Part shown: positions 41,942 to 51,138 of the stretch, in pieces
Layout of the letters: each line of letters begins with the position of its first letter
How positions within the stretch are numbered: position 1 is the stretch's first letter
Assembly: GCF_001420915.1 (NCBI RefSeq)
Contig: NZ_CP013021.1
Coordinates: 2,697,001 to 2,761,000, forward strand
DNA length: 64,000 bases
From: Agarivorans gilvus
GTDB taxonomy: Bacteria > Pseudomonadota > Gammaproteobacteria > Enterobacterales > Celerinatantimonadaceae
Direction: 5' to 3'
Notes under the pieces: model-generated
What the model saw: the letters and a program-made list of their open reading frames with translations, nothing else
Told to the model about the DNA's origin: nothing
Database searches by the model: none
Position numbers and translations under genes: made by a program

Positions 41942-44348
41942 AAATGAATATGGCTCATCAAGTATTAAGGTACTAAAAGGCCTTGATGCGGTAAGAAAAC
42001 GTCCTGGGATGTATATTGGTGATACCGATGATGGCTCAGGTTTACATCACATGGTATTCGAAGTTGTAGATAACTCCATTGATGAAGCATTAGCGGGCCA
42101 CTGTCAGGATGTAGTCGTTACGATTCATAGTGATGGTTCTGTCTCTGTTTCCGATGACGGTCGAGGTATTCCGGTTGATCTTCACGAAGAGGAAGGGGTA
42201 TCGGCCGCAGAAGTAATTATGACGGTGCTACACGCCGGTGGTAAGTTTGACGATAACTCCTATAAAGTATCGGGTGGTTTACATGGAGTGGGGGTTTCAG
42301 TAGTAAATGCCTTATCGATTAAACTACAGCTAACCATTAAGCGCCAAGGACACGTTTACGAACAGTTTTATACTCTAGGTGAACCTGATGCACCTTTGGC
42401 TAAAGTGGGTGATACCGATAAAACGGGTACTGAGCTTCGCTTCTGGCCAAGTGCGGAAATTTTCTCTGATACGACTTTCCATTACGATATTCTGGCAAAG
42501 CGCCTACGTGAATTATCATTCTTGAATTCTGGTGTATCGATCATCCTAAAAGATGAACGCGATGGTAAGCAGGACCACTTCTGTTATGAAGGGGGGATTC
42601 AAGCCTTCGTATCCTTCTTGAATACCAATAAAACACCGATTCATGACAAAGCCTTTAGCTTCAACTTGCAACGCGAAGATGGTATTGCTGTAGAAGTAGC
42701 AATGCAGTGGAATGATGGTTTCCAAGAGAATATTTTCTGTTTCACTAACAATATTCCACAGCGCGATGGTGGTACTCACTTAGCTGGGTTTAGAGCAGCC
42801 TTAACTCGAACCTTAAACAGCTATATGGAAAAAGAAGTTAATAAGAAAGATAAGAGCAGCGCTACCGGTGATGATGCCCGTGAAGGCTTAACTGCTGTTA
42901 TTTCGGTTAAGGTTCCTGATCCAAAGTTCTCAAGCCAAACCAAAGATAAATTGGTGTCATCTGAAGTGAAATCTGCAGTTGAGCAAGCCATGGGTGAGAA
43001 GCTGAGTGATTACCTACTTGAGAACCCTCAAGAAGCTAAGATTATCACGCAAAAGATTATTGATGCAGCCCGAGCTCGTGAAGCGGCCCGTAAAGCTAGA
43101 GATATGACTCGTCGTAAAGGCGCCTTGGACCTAGCAGGCTTACCCGGTAAATTAGCCGATTGTCAGGAAAAAGACCCTGCACTTTCTGAACTATACATAG
43201 TGGAGGGTGATTCTGCGGGTGGTAGTGCTAAGCAAGCTCGTAATCGTAAGAACCAGGCGATTTTGCCACTTAAAGGTAAAATTCTAAACGTAGAGAAAGC
43301 CCGTTTCGATAAGATGCTGTCTTCCCAAGAGGTGGCAACACTGATTACCGCTATGGGCTGTGGTATTGGTCGAGATGAGTATAACCCTGATAAAACTCGT
43401 TACCATCAAATCATTATCATGACCGATGCTGATGTGGATGGTTCACATATTCGAACTCTATTGTTGACCTTCTTCTACCGCCAAATGCCGGAAATTATCG
43501 AGCGTGGTTACATATATATTGCTCAGCCTCCTTTGTATAAGGTTAAAAAAGGCAAGCAAGAACGCTATGTGAAGGATGAAGAATCTTTAACTGAATATCT
43601 CACTTCTTTAGCCTTAGATAATTCTGGTTTGCATGTGAATGCCGATGCGCCAGCTATCACCGGAGAACACTTAGAAAACTTGGTTCGTCAGTACCGCCGT
43701 GTTTGGAAAAACAATGAGCGTTTATCGCGCCGTTACCCCATCTCTTTATTAAGCCAAATGATTTACCAACGTTGCTTAACGGTTGAAGAGTTAAAAGATA
43801 CCGAAGTATTGGAGCAATGGGCGGAAGAATTAATCGAACCTGTGAATGCGGAACTACCTAGTGGTAACTACTACTCAGTAGAAATTGAGAAACATGAGGA
43901 ACGTGAAATTTACTACCCTGTGTTTACTCTGCGCCAGCATGGTGTAGATACCGCCTTTAAGTTTGAATCAGATTTCTTTGCTTCTCATGACTACAAAGAT
44001 ATTTGCAGTCTCTACGATAATTTAAACAACCTGATTGAAGAGGGTGCTTATGTTAAACGTGGAGAAAAAGTGAAGCCCGTGAATAGCTTTGAGGAAGCTC
44101 TGAACTGGTTAATGTCTGAATCACGTCGTGGCCTTTATATTCAACGTTATAAAGGTTTGGGTGAGATGAACCCTGATCAGCTTTGGGAAACCACCATGGA
44201 TCCGGAAACTCGTCGTATGTTAAGAGTAACCGTTGAAGATGCTATCGCTTGTGACCAATTGTTCACAACCTTAATGGGTGATCAGGTAGAGCCACGTCGT
44301 CACTTCATTGAAGATAATGCCTTAAATGTAGAAAACCTCGACGTTTAA
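41934..44348 (+). CDS. gyrB: DNA gyrase subunit B
   Basis: The ATPase subunit of gyrase, which adds negative supercoils. The 804-residue protein has the GHKL ATPase (EVVDNSIDEALAGHC, DDGRGIPVDLHEEEGVSAAEVIMTVLHAGGKFDDNSYKVSGGLHGVG), the transducer with FTNNIPQRDGGTHLAGFR, and the TOPRIM domain (LYIVEGDSAGGSAKQARNR; DADVDGSHIRTLL). It ends in the usual NALNVENLDV. Like enterobacterial GyrB (804) it holds the inserted domain of about 170 residues in the C-terminal part. A terminator follows. Confidence 0.98.
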   Translation: MAENEYGSSSIKVLKGLDAVRKRPGMYIGDTDDGSGLHHMVFEVVDNSIDEALAGHCQDVVVTIHSDGSVSVSDDGRGIPVDLHEEEGVSAAEVIMTVLHAGGKFDDNSYKVSGGLHGVGVSVVNALSIKLQLTIKRQGHVYEQFYTLGEPDAPLAKVGDTDKTGTELRFWPSAEIFSDTTFHYDILAKRLRELSFLNSGVSIILKDERDGKQDHFCYEGGIQAFVSFLNTNKTPIHDKAFSFNLQREDGIAVEVAMQWNDGFQENIFCFTNNIPQRDGGTHLAGFRAALTRTLNSYMEKEVNKKDKSSATGDDAREGLTAVISVKVPDPKFSSQTKDKLVSSEVKSAVEQAMGEKLSDYLLENPQEAKIITQKIIDAARAREAARKARDMTRRKGALDLAGLPGKLADCQEKDPALSELYIVEGDSAGGSAKQARNRKNQAILPLKGKILNVEKARFDKMLSSQEVATLITAMGCGIGRDEYNPDKTRYHQIIIMTDADVDGSHIRTLLLTFFYRQMPEIIERGYIYIAQPPLYKVKKGKQERYVKDEESLTEYLTSLALDNSGLHVNADAPAITGEHLENLVRQYRRVWKNNERLSRRYPISLLSQMIYQRCLTVEELKDTEVLEQWAEELIEPVNAELPSGNYYSVEIEKHEEREIYYPVFTLRQHGVDTAFKFESDFFASHDYKDICSLYDNLNNLIEEGAYVKRGEKVKPVNSFEEALNWLMSESRRGLYIQRYKGLGEMNPDQLWETTMDPETRRMLRVTVEDAIACDQLFTTLMGDQVEPRRHFIEDNALNVENLDV

Positions 44349-44373
44349 GCTTCGCTTCTCATTTTTAAAGCAC

Positions 44374-44406
44374 AAAAAGGCAATATGAAAATATTGCCTT
44401 TTTTGT
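44374..44406 (+). terminator. Terminator after gyrB
   Basis: AAAAAGGCAATAT, four-base loop, ATATTGCCTTTTTT. Confidence 0.88.
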
Positions 44407-44407
44407 A

Positions 44408-44434
44408 CTTGAAAGCCAAAAGACAGCCCTTATA
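44408..44434 (+). promoter_or_regulatory. Sigma-32-like promoter of ibpA
   Basis: CTTGAAA (44408-44414), 12 bases, then CCCTTATAT (44427-44435), close to the heat-shock consensus CTTGAAA-N11-16-CCCCATNT. Confidence 0.65.
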
Positions 44435-44439
44435 TATAA

Positions 44440-44534
44440 TTATAACGCAGCGCCACATTGGGTGGGCTACGTGATAAACGGTGCAGCGCTAATGCTGACC
44501 ACAACAATTTATTGCTCTATGAGGATAAACAAAT
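44440..44534 (+). promoter_or_regulatory. ROSE-like RNA thermometer in ibpA leader
   Basis: The leader is about 95 bases and foldable. Just before the ATG it reads TTGCTCTATGAGGAT, where TTGCT faces the AGGA ribosome site across a small hairpin. That is the arrangement of the last hairpin of ROSE elements, which opens on heating to expose the ribosome site. An upstream stem, near GCAGCGC and GCGCTAATGC, may complete it. Confidence 0.6.
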
Positions 44535-45002
44535 ATGCGTAATCAATATGACTTTTCTCCACTTTATCGTACTGCTATTGGCTTCGATCGTTTAGCTAAT
44601 TTCATTGAAGCGGCTTCCAATCAAAGTGCTCAAGCACAGAGTAATGGCTATCCTCCTTATAACATCGAAGCGCTCGATGAAAATAATTACCGTATTACTT
44701 TAGCCGTGGCTGGCTTTAGCGAAGATGAGCTTACTATTGTGGCTCAAGAAAATGCATTAGTGGTGACTGGCACTAAGCAGAAGAAAAACGAACAAACTAA
44801 ATTTTTACATCAAGGCATTGCGGAACGAGGGTTCGAGCGCAAATATCAAATTGCCGACCATGTGAAAGTTAAAGCGGCCAACTTAGAAAATGGTCTGTTG
44901 CAAATTGACTTGGAAAGAGAAATCCCGGAAGCCCTGAAACCTAAGCAAATCCCAATTAATGGTAAGTTGCGGGTTGAAGCTTTAGACGCTAAATCAGCCT
45001 GA
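44535..45002 (+). CDS. ibpA: Small heat-shock protein of the IbpA/IbpB type
   Basis: An Hsp20 holdase that coats unfolding proteins for later refolding by DnaK/ClpB. The 155-residue protein has the N-terminal MRNQYDFSPLYRTAIGFDRL, the alpha-crystallin domain (about 40-130: YPPYNIEALDENNYRITLAVAGFSEDELTIVAQENALVVTG) with FLHQGIAERGFERKYQIADHV, and the late motif ENGLLQIDLEREIPEALKPKQIPI. It is a single gene between terminators. Confidence 0.95.
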   Translation: MRNQYDFSPLYRTAIGFDRLANFIEAASNQSAQAQSNGYPPYNIEALDENNYRITLAVAGFSEDELTIVAQENALVVTGTKQKKNEQTKFLHQGIAERGFERKYQIADHVKVKAANLENGLLQIDLEREIPEALKPKQIPINGKLRVEALDAKSA

Positions 45003-45025
45003 TAGTTAAGTAAGATAAAAGAAGA

Positions 45026-45049
45026 AAGGGCCATTTTAGGCCCTTTTTT
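45026..45049. terminator. Terminator after ibpA
   Basis: AAAGGGCC, six-base loop, GGCCCTTTTTT, at the junction with the convergent avtA. Confidence 0.88.
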
Positions 45050-45050
45050 G

Positions 45051-46295
45051 TTAGCCTAATAATGGATTAACCACATCGGCTAATATCCCTATGCCTCGTT
45101 TTACTTGTGCTTCACTTTGTGCGAAGTTGAGGCGTATACATTCTTGAGTATGCCGCCACTCACTGCTAATACCTGGGAAGAAGTAACTGCCGGGAACGAT
45201 CAATAAACCCTGTTGCTTAAGGCGCTGGTACAACTGCTTATCGCTAATGCTTAAGCCTTCAAACCAGAGCCATAAAAACATTGCTCCTTCAGATTTATGT
45301 ATTTTGAATTGTGTAGATGGAATAGCCTGCTGTAGCCATTTTATCGCCTGTTCAGACTTTTGTTGGTAATAAGGCTTAATGATGTTATTACTCGCATCAA
45401 GCAGGCTATTATCTTTTAGCATTTCGTTGGCTAGGGCTGGGCCTATACCTCCTGGCGAGAGGTTAATAATCCCCGAAAGGTTACTAATGGCTTTTACCGT
45501 TTCTGGCTTGGCAATTACTATCCCACAGCGAGCCCCCGGTAAACCTAGCTTGGATAAGCTTAAGCACAGAATGGTGTTTTCATCCCAGTAGGGAGTGGCT
45601 TCGGGAGTGAAAATTAAATTAGGAAAAGGCAGCCCGTAGGCGTTATCAATCAGCAAGGGAATATCGTGTTGCTTGGCCAGCTGAGAGAGCTTCAGTAACT
45701 CTTTGTCAGTAATCACATTGCCGGTTGGATTAGTTGGGCGAGAAACGCAGATCAAGCCAATGCTTTCATCGATAGTGAGTTGTTCAAAGTCAACGTGATA
45801 TTTAAATTGGCGACCTTCTAGCTGCTCAATACTCGGTTTATTGCCAATAAATAAATCATCACTAAGGCCGCTATCTTCATAACCAATGTATTCTGGGGCC
45901 AAGGGAAATAATACGCGTTTATTGTGTGCTCCCTTGCCAGCAAACAAGTTAAACAGGTAGAAAAAAGCAGTTTGGCTACCGTTAGTGAGTGCTATGTTTT
46001 CTTCGTTAATATCCCATTGAAATTCATTTCTAAAAAAAGCTGCTAAATTAGAAATGAATTCTTTATTGCCTTGTGGAGCATCGTAATTACATAAGGCTTT
46101 TAATAGGCTCTGATTGTCTAGGCTACGACGCAGGTGTTGGTCGAAGATAGTATTCATGGCAGTGATTTGTGCCGGGTTGCCGCCGCCTAACATAATCATT
46201 TCGTCGCCAGCTCTAATTCCTTCGTCAAGGTCATCCATTAACTGGGTTATTCCAGCGTGGCGAGTAAACTTATTACCAAAACTCGAATACTTCAT
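45051..46295 (-). CDS. avtA: Valine-pyruvate aminotransferase
   Basis: AvtA is a PLP enzyme that swaps amino groups between valine (or alanine) and keto acids. The 414-residue class I/II aminotransferase opens SSFGNKFTRHAGITQLMDDLDEG and has SRPTNPTGNVITDKEL, LIDNAYGLPFPN and the PLP lysine in LSLSKLGLPGARCG (about 251), the AvtA wording. Length is close to E. coli (417). It stands alone between terminators. Confidence 0.92.
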   Translation of the reverse strand: MKYSSFGNKFTRHAGITQLMDDLDEGIRAGDEMIMLGGGNPAQITAMNTIFDQHLRRSLDNQSLLKALCNYDAPQGNKEFISNLAAFFRNEFQWDINEENIALTNGSQTAFFYLFNLFAGKGAHNKRVLFPLAPEYIGYEDSGLSDDLFIGNKPSIEQLEGRQFKYHVDFEQLTIDESIGLICVSRPTNPTGNVITDKELLKLSQLAKQHDIPLLIDNAYGLPFPNLIFTPEATPYWDENTILCLSLSKLGLPGARCGIVIAKPETVKAISNLSGIINLSPGGIGPALANEMLKDNSLLDASNNIIKPYYQQKSEQAIKWLQQAIPSTQFKIHKSEGAMFLWLWFEGLSISDKQLYQRLKQQGLLIVPGSYFFPGISSEWRHTQECIRLNFAQSEAQVKRGIGILADVVNPLLG

Positions 46296-46405
46296 AACTT
46301 TCCCTTTGTCTTGAAGGCGTCACCTTAGCAAAAATTAAGCGTGAAAAACATTAGCTAAATAACAGCATTCGGCTCTGTGGCTTTGACTAAGCAGAGCCTA
46401 GATAT

Positions 46406-46428
46406 GAAAAAAGCGGCCGAAGCCGCTT
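46406..46428 (-). terminator. Terminator after the amylase gene
   Basis: AGCGGC, TTCG loop, GCCGCT and TTTTTT on the minus strand. Confidence 0.9.
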
Positions 46429-46454
46429 AGTTTTGCTTGATAGGAGTTTAGCGC

Positions 46455-48293
46455 CTATTTACTGGCTTGTCCGGCATACACAACTACTACCGCATCATCA
46501 CCCTTACGTCGTTCAAATACATAAGGCTGCTGATTAAGTTGTTTGTGCTCACCTGCTCCTACAGCTTGGTGGCGTTTACGGAACTGTAGTAGCTTCTGCC
46601 AGTGCTTATACACCGCAAGACGTTGTTCATCAAGTTGATCCCAATTCATGTCTGAGCGGGTCGCTTGATGCTTGTCAGAGCTACGAGGGCCTTTCTCTCT
46701 GGCGGTTTCGTCACCGTAAAATACTTGTACCGCAGTAGGCATCAATAAGAAGGCCGAGCCCAATTGTTTTTGTTGCTCTAAATCTTTACTGATACTGCCA
46801 TAGGCGAGACGAGTATCGTGAGACGAGACATAGCTTAGCAACTTACCATCACGTTGCGTTAGCACCTTAGCGTAACGCTCATAGCCATCTTCCATATCGG
46901 CCAAACAGTTCATGCCTTTTTTGGCCAGTTCAGTTTGGTAAGTAAAGTCGATTAAGGAATCAAAGCCACTGGCATATAGTCGAGAGTTGTTTAGGCCTTG
47001 TCCCCAAAACTCACCGGTCATCCAAAACTCATTGTCGTCTAAAACTTTATTTGGGTTGTTTTTCTTCCATTCTTGGAAGGCTTTAGTAGACGCGAGTTTT
47101 AGCTCTTGCCAGGCTTCTGGTTCTACGTGTTTAACGGTATCGGCACGGAAGCCGTCGATGCCGTATTCGCGTACCCAGTCTGAAAGCCAGGTCACTAGAT
47201 AATCACGAACCGTCGCGCCAGGAATTTCCACCGCTTTAGTATCAGGTTTGTTTTTATAAAAAGGTGGTAGGCCCACAACCTTGTCTGATTCTGTTTGGAA
47301 GTCAGGTAAATAAGCCAGCGACATTTCAAAATCACTAGGACCGGGGTTAGGGTAACCAGAAATATCGGTTCTTACCCAATCTGGTCCCCACCATTTAACC
47401 CAGCCTTCGCGGTTGCCATAATCGATATAGTCATTAAAACTATGCCAAGTTTCGCCTTGGCCGGGAGTCCAGTCGGTCCATTTTTGGCCTAGGTAGGTTT
47501 CGATGGGCACGTCATACTCTTGAGTTGAGCCAAATTTAAACTCTTGCATATCGGCAAGGGTGGCATAGCCAGTATGGTTCATCACGATATCCATAACTAC
47601 ACGAATACCCTTGGCATGAGCGCTATCAACGAACTGTTTAAATTCCTCGGCACTGCCCATGTTTTGGTCCATCACAGTATAGTCTTGAGCATAGTAGCCG
47701 TGATAAGCGTAGTGCTTGAATTCTCCACGCATACCACCGCCAACCCAGCCTCGAATTTGTTCGTAGGGTGCGGTAATCCAAATAGCATTAATACCAAGAT
47801 CTTCAATGTAATCGAGTTTTTCTGTTAGGCCGGCAATATCACCGCCGTGGAAGGTGCCGATTTCATTGGCTCCGTCTTTGCTACGACCGTAACTGTTATC
47901 GTTGCTAGGGTTACCATTGTAAAAACGGTCGGTAATAACGAAGTAGACCGAGGCGCTGTCCCAGTTAAACTTATCGGCTTTCTTGGTGGCTGACTCGAGT
48001 AACAATAGTCCTCCGCTCTCTGCTGCGGGGGTAAAGGTGACTTTTCCTTGGTAAACGGTGCTAACTTGGCCGCTGTAGAAATCTTTAACGGCGGTGCCTT
48101 CTTCAAAGCTGTTGGTTACGTCTACAGTAATGGGCTGACCATCCCATTGTAGGCATTGTTTGCTTTGACTTAGTGCTTGTTGCGAACTGGTCGCCGTAGC
48201 TGTCGTGTTTTGGTTGGCATCGTTTGATGCGCAACCCGCGATAGCTATGCTGACCAAGCAGCCCAAAAGGGCAGGTTTAATTACTTGCTGCAT
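46455..48293 (-). CDS. GH13 alpha-amylase lipoprotein
   Basis: A secreted amylase for starch or maltodextrins, 612 residues. The first 20 residues are a lipoprotein signal with the lipobox IAGC (C21). The GH13 catalytic barrel has region I (VVMDIVMNHTG), region II with the nucleophile aspartate (GFRADTVKHV), region III with the acid/base glutamate (MTGEFWG) and region IV (SSHDTR). A GH13 N-terminal beta domain precedes it. It is similar in layout to periplasmic MalS of enterobacteria but is lipid-anchored. It follows the small lipoprotein gene across a terminator hairpin; no malT, malE or malPQ is visible. Confidence 0.88.
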   Translation of the reverse strand: MQQVIKPALLGCLVSIAIAGCASNDANQNTTATATSSQQALSQSKQCLQWDGQPITVDVTNSFEEGTAVKDFYSGQVSTVYQGKVTFTPAAESGGLLLLESATKKADKFNWDSASVYFVITDRFYNGNPSNDNSYGRSKDGANEIGTFHGGDIAGLTEKLDYIEDLGINAIWITAPYEQIRGWVGGGMRGEFKHYAYHGYYAQDYTVMDQNMGSAEEFKQFVDSAHAKGIRVVMDIVMNHTGYATLADMQEFKFGSTQEYDVPIETYLGQKWTDWTPGQGETWHSFNDYIDYGNREGWVKWWGPDWVRTDISGYPNPGPSDFEMSLAYLPDFQTESDKVVGLPPFYKNKPDTKAVEIPGATVRDYLVTWLSDWVREYGIDGFRADTVKHVEPEAWQELKLASTKAFQEWKKNNPNKVLDDNEFWMTGEFWGQGLNNSRLYASGFDSLIDFTYQTELAKKGMNCLADMEDGYERYAKVLTQRDGKLLSYVSSHDTRLAYGSISKDLEQQKQLGSAFLLMPTAVQVFYGDETAREKGPRSSDKHQATRSDMNWDQLDEQRLAVYKHWQKLLQFRKRHQAVGAGEHKQLNQQPYVFERRKGDDAVVVVYAGQASK

Positions 48294-48320
48294 TGCTTAG
48301 TTCCTTTCTGTTGACCATAC

Positions 48321-48345
48321 AAAAAAGCCCCTGTTGGGGCTTTTA
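48321..48345 (-). terminator. Hairpin between the small lipoprotein and the amylase
   Basis: AAAAGCCCC, five-base loop, GGGGCTTTTTT (minus strand) between two genes in the same direction. It may reduce, rather than prevent, read-through. Confidence 0.8.
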
Positions 48346-48361
48346 ACTAGCGTAGCTAGTA

Positions 48362-48811
48362 TTACATCTCTTCTTTTTCGATGTAAACAACTGGAATTTC
48401 TTCAGACCAGTCTAGGAAGAAACGGTATACACCATCTTCTTCTGGAGTAAATTTGAAGTTATCAAAGGCTGAACATTTGTTAGATTGACGACGTTCGCCA
48501 ATTTTGATGTCTGCTTCGCCAGATAGGAAACCGAAGTTAGTACCACATTGCCATGCTGCGTCACCAAATTTCCACTCGTAAGGTTGGCCATCAGCAATTA
48601 GTGGCTCGTCAACTGCAGAAGTTGCAGACCAAACGTTTTCTTTACCTTCAACGGGTTGAAGTTTAAATTCAGGAGCCGCATCCCACCAAGTGAATACACC
48701 ACGTAGGTATACATCACGTGTTAATTTACTGTTTGAATCTCCAGAAGCACAACCTGCTGCAAGAACGGTGACTAGCGCTAGCACACCTGCTTTCATAATA
48801 TTTTTAAGCAT
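48362..48811 (-). CDS. Small lipoprotein with a possible starch-binding fold
   Basis: A 149-residue lipoprotein; start at the ATG at 48811 with AGGA seven bases upstream. The signal ends in the lipobox LAAGC (about residue 21). The mature part, beginning near DVYLRGVFTWWDAAPEFKLQPVEGKENVWSATSAV, alternates short strands, with WKFGDAAWQCGTNFGF and a late VYRFFLDWSEEIPVVYIE. This style, tryptophans and a beta-sandwich-like rhythm, resembles N-terminal or binding domains of amylases and pullulanases. It sits directly upstream of the amylase. Function is inferred only. Confidence 0.72.
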   Translation of the reverse strand: MLKNIMKAGVLALVTVLAAGCASGDSNSKLTRDVYLRGVFTWWDAAPEFKLQPVEGKENVWSATSAVDEPLIADGQPYEWKFGDAAWQCGTNFGFLSGEADIKIGERRQSNKCSAFDNFKFTPEEDGVYRFFLDWSEEIPVVYIEKEEM

Positions 48812-48990
48812 TTCCAATTCCTTTCTTTTTTATAGCTTTCCTTTGTCTTTGCAGACAAACATTACGTAATGAGCTGAACTCAGCAACATTTATAGCGAAG
48901 CTAGCCGTGAAAAAACGTGCCAAGCTCACACTCCCAAGCTGAAAAGGATTTCAGGATTTCCTAGAATTTATTAAAACAGTTAAGTAGATC

Positions 48991-49026
48991 AAAAAAAGCC
49001 GCTGAAACAGAAATTAAGCGGCTTTT
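48991..49026 (-). terminator. Terminator after glyS
   Basis: AAGCCGC and GCGGCTT around a loop of about 15, followed by a T tract on the minus strand. The gap 48812-48990 holds nothing else clear. Confidence 0.75.
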
Positions 49027-49049
49027 AAAGAGGTTGATAGCGAGTGTTA

Positions 49050-51128
49050 TTATTGAATAACCGAGATGTCAGCAATTTCTAAAAACAATTGTCGTAGCGA
49101 GTTTAGTAGGCTTAAACGATTGATTTTTAGTTGATCATCTTCACTCATTACCATTACGTTATCGAAGAACTGGTCAACCACTTCACGTAAGCCAGCAAGC
49201 TCGATAAGGGCTTGTTGATAATCGGCTTTGGCTAGCAAAGGTGCTACTTTTTCGGCCATGGCAGTAATTGCGTTGGCCAGTGCTTGTTCTTCAGCTTCTT
49301 TCAACAAGCTGTTATCGACTTCCGGCTTCACGAAGTCTGGGTTCTTCGCCAGAATATTAGATACCCGCTTGTTTGCTGCGGCTAAGGCTTGTGCTTGTTC
49401 TAAAGTTCGGAAATGGCTTACCGCTTTGATCCGTGACTCAATGTCAATTAACTGGCTTGGCTTGCGCTCTAACACAGCGGTAATGACGCTGGCATCGATG
49501 CCTTGTTCTAGGTACATGGCGCGTAAACGAGCGTAGATGAAGTCGAGTAACTGAGCATGAACCTGGTTTTGCTGCTCTTGAGATAGTTCAAGAGGGAGCA
49601 ATAACAGCGCACTATTGATTAGCGTATTCAAGTCCAGCTGGAAGCCTTTATCTTGAATGATGCGAATGATACCTAAGCTAGCACGACGCAGAGCGAAAGG
49701 GTCTTTGTCTCCCTTAGGTAATTGACCAATGGCAAAGATACCTACCAAGGTGTCCAATTTGTCGGCGATTGCTACCGCTGAAGCCACTTTAGATTCGGGT
49801 AGTTTGTCACCAGAAAAACGCGGCCAGTATTGCTGATTTAGGGCATTGGCAACATCTTCGTGCTCACCATCAAACTTGGCGTAGTACATACCCATAACAC
49901 CTTGAATGTCAGGGAATTCTAATACCATTTCACTATTTAAATCGGCTTTAGATAGTAGCCCGGCGCGTTGTGCATGTTGGCTATTACCACCAATTTCACC
50001 GGCAATTTGTGCAGCCAGTTCTGACACACGATTAGCTTTGTCTAATAAGCTGCCTAATTTTTGCTGGAATACCACATTGGCTAGTTTATCTAAGCGGCTG
50101 TCTAATCTAGATTTTTTGTCAGTTTCAAAGAAGAATTCAGCATCCGCTAGGCGAGGGCGAACCACTTTTTCGTTACCTTCAATCACCTGCTTAGGATCTT
50201 TACTCACAATGTTAGATACAAAGATGAAACGAGGTAATAAGTTACCTTCGGTATCTAAGATAGGGAAATACTTCTGGTTGTCTTTCATGGTGTAGATCAA
50301 CGCTTCGGCGGGGACCGCAAGGAATTTATCCTCAAAGCTACCTACCATTGCTACAGGCCATTCCACCAATGAACATACCTCTTCCAGCAAGCTGTCGTCC
50401 ATCTCCACTACGCCGCCTTCACGAGCAGCTTCGGCTTCAATTTGCTCGCGAATAATGGTTTTACGTTGTTCGTAATTAACGATCACTTTGCCGCGGCGGT
50501 CTAGTTGCTGCACGTAATCGTTGGCATGGCTAAGTTCAAACTCGGCTTCACCCATGAAGCGGTGGCCGCGCACGGTACGCGCTGACTCGATGCCTAAAAT
50601 ATTACCTTGTACTAGTTTTTCACCATATAACATAGTGATGGTGTGTACTGGACGAATGAACTGAGTCGCGGTAGCGCCCCAACGCATCGGTTTAGGAATG
50701 GGTAACTTGGCTAAGCCATCGGCGATAATCTCGGGAACCAATTGGTAAATGCTTTGACCGCTAATCTCAGCTTTATGCAGTAACCATTCACCTTTATCGG
50801 TGCTGATGCGTTCAGCTTGCTCAACGCTAATGCCATTTGAGCGAGCCCAGCCTTCGGCTGCCTTAGTGGCTTTGCCGTCGGCATCGAAGGCAGCACTTAC
50901 CGCAGGACCGCGTTTTTCTACCACTTTGTCTGGGGTCTTTTCACTGAGCGCTGTAACTAACAAAGCTAGGCGACGAGGTGCTGCAAACCACTCAATTTTT
51001 TCAAATTGGAAGTCTGCCTTTTCTAGCCCTTGTTGCACATTGCTTTGGAACGATTCTGCTAAGCCGCGTAAGGCTTTAGGTGGCAACTCTTCGGTGCCGA
51101 TTTCTACTAATAGGTTGTCGTAACTCAT
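49050..51128 (-). CDS. glyS: Glycyl-tRNA synthetase beta subunit
   Basis: Charges tRNA-Gly together with GlyQ (alpha2beta2 enzyme). The 692-residue protein starts at the ATG at 51128 (MSYDNLLVEIGTEELPPKAL), which has GGAGG before it; an upstream TTG or similar start would add 19 residues unlike the family. It contains KRGPAVSAAFD, KPMRWGATATQFIRPVHTI and an HD-like/tRNA-binding C-terminal part (KGDKDPFALRRASLGIIRI). Length is near E. coli (689). Ten bases after glyQ. Confidence 0.96.
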   Translation of the reverse strand: MSYDNLLVEIGTEELPPKALRGLAESFQSNVQQGLEKADFQFEKIEWFAAPRRLALLVTALSEKTPDKVVEKRGPAVSAAFDADGKATKAAEGWARSNGISVEQAERISTDKGEWLLHKAEISGQSIYQLVPEIIADGLAKLPIPKPMRWGATATQFIRPVHTITMLYGEKLVQGNILGIESARTVRGHRFMGEAEFELSHANDYVQQLDRRGKVIVNYEQRKTIIREQIEAEAAREGGVVEMDDSLLEEVCSLVEWPVAMVGSFEDKFLAVPAEALIYTMKDNQKYFPILDTEGNLLPRFIFVSNIVSKDPKQVIEGNEKVVRPRLADAEFFFETDKKSRLDSRLDKLANVVFQQKLGSLLDKANRVSELAAQIAGEIGGNSQHAQRAGLLSKADLNSEMVLEFPDIQGVMGMYYAKFDGEHEDVANALNQQYWPRFSGDKLPESKVASAVAIADKLDTLVGIFAIGQLPKGDKDPFALRRASLGIIRIIQDKGFQLDLNTLINSALLLLPLELSQEQQNQVHAQLLDFIYARLRAMYLEQGIDASVITAVLERKPSQLIDIESRIKAVSHFRTLEQAQALAAANKRVSNILAKNPDFVKPEVDNSLLKEAEEQALANAITAMAEKVAPLLAKADYQQALIELAGLREVVDQFFDNVMVMSEDDQLKINRLSLLNSLRQLFLEIADISVIQ

Positions 51129-51138
51129 GCTGCCTCCG

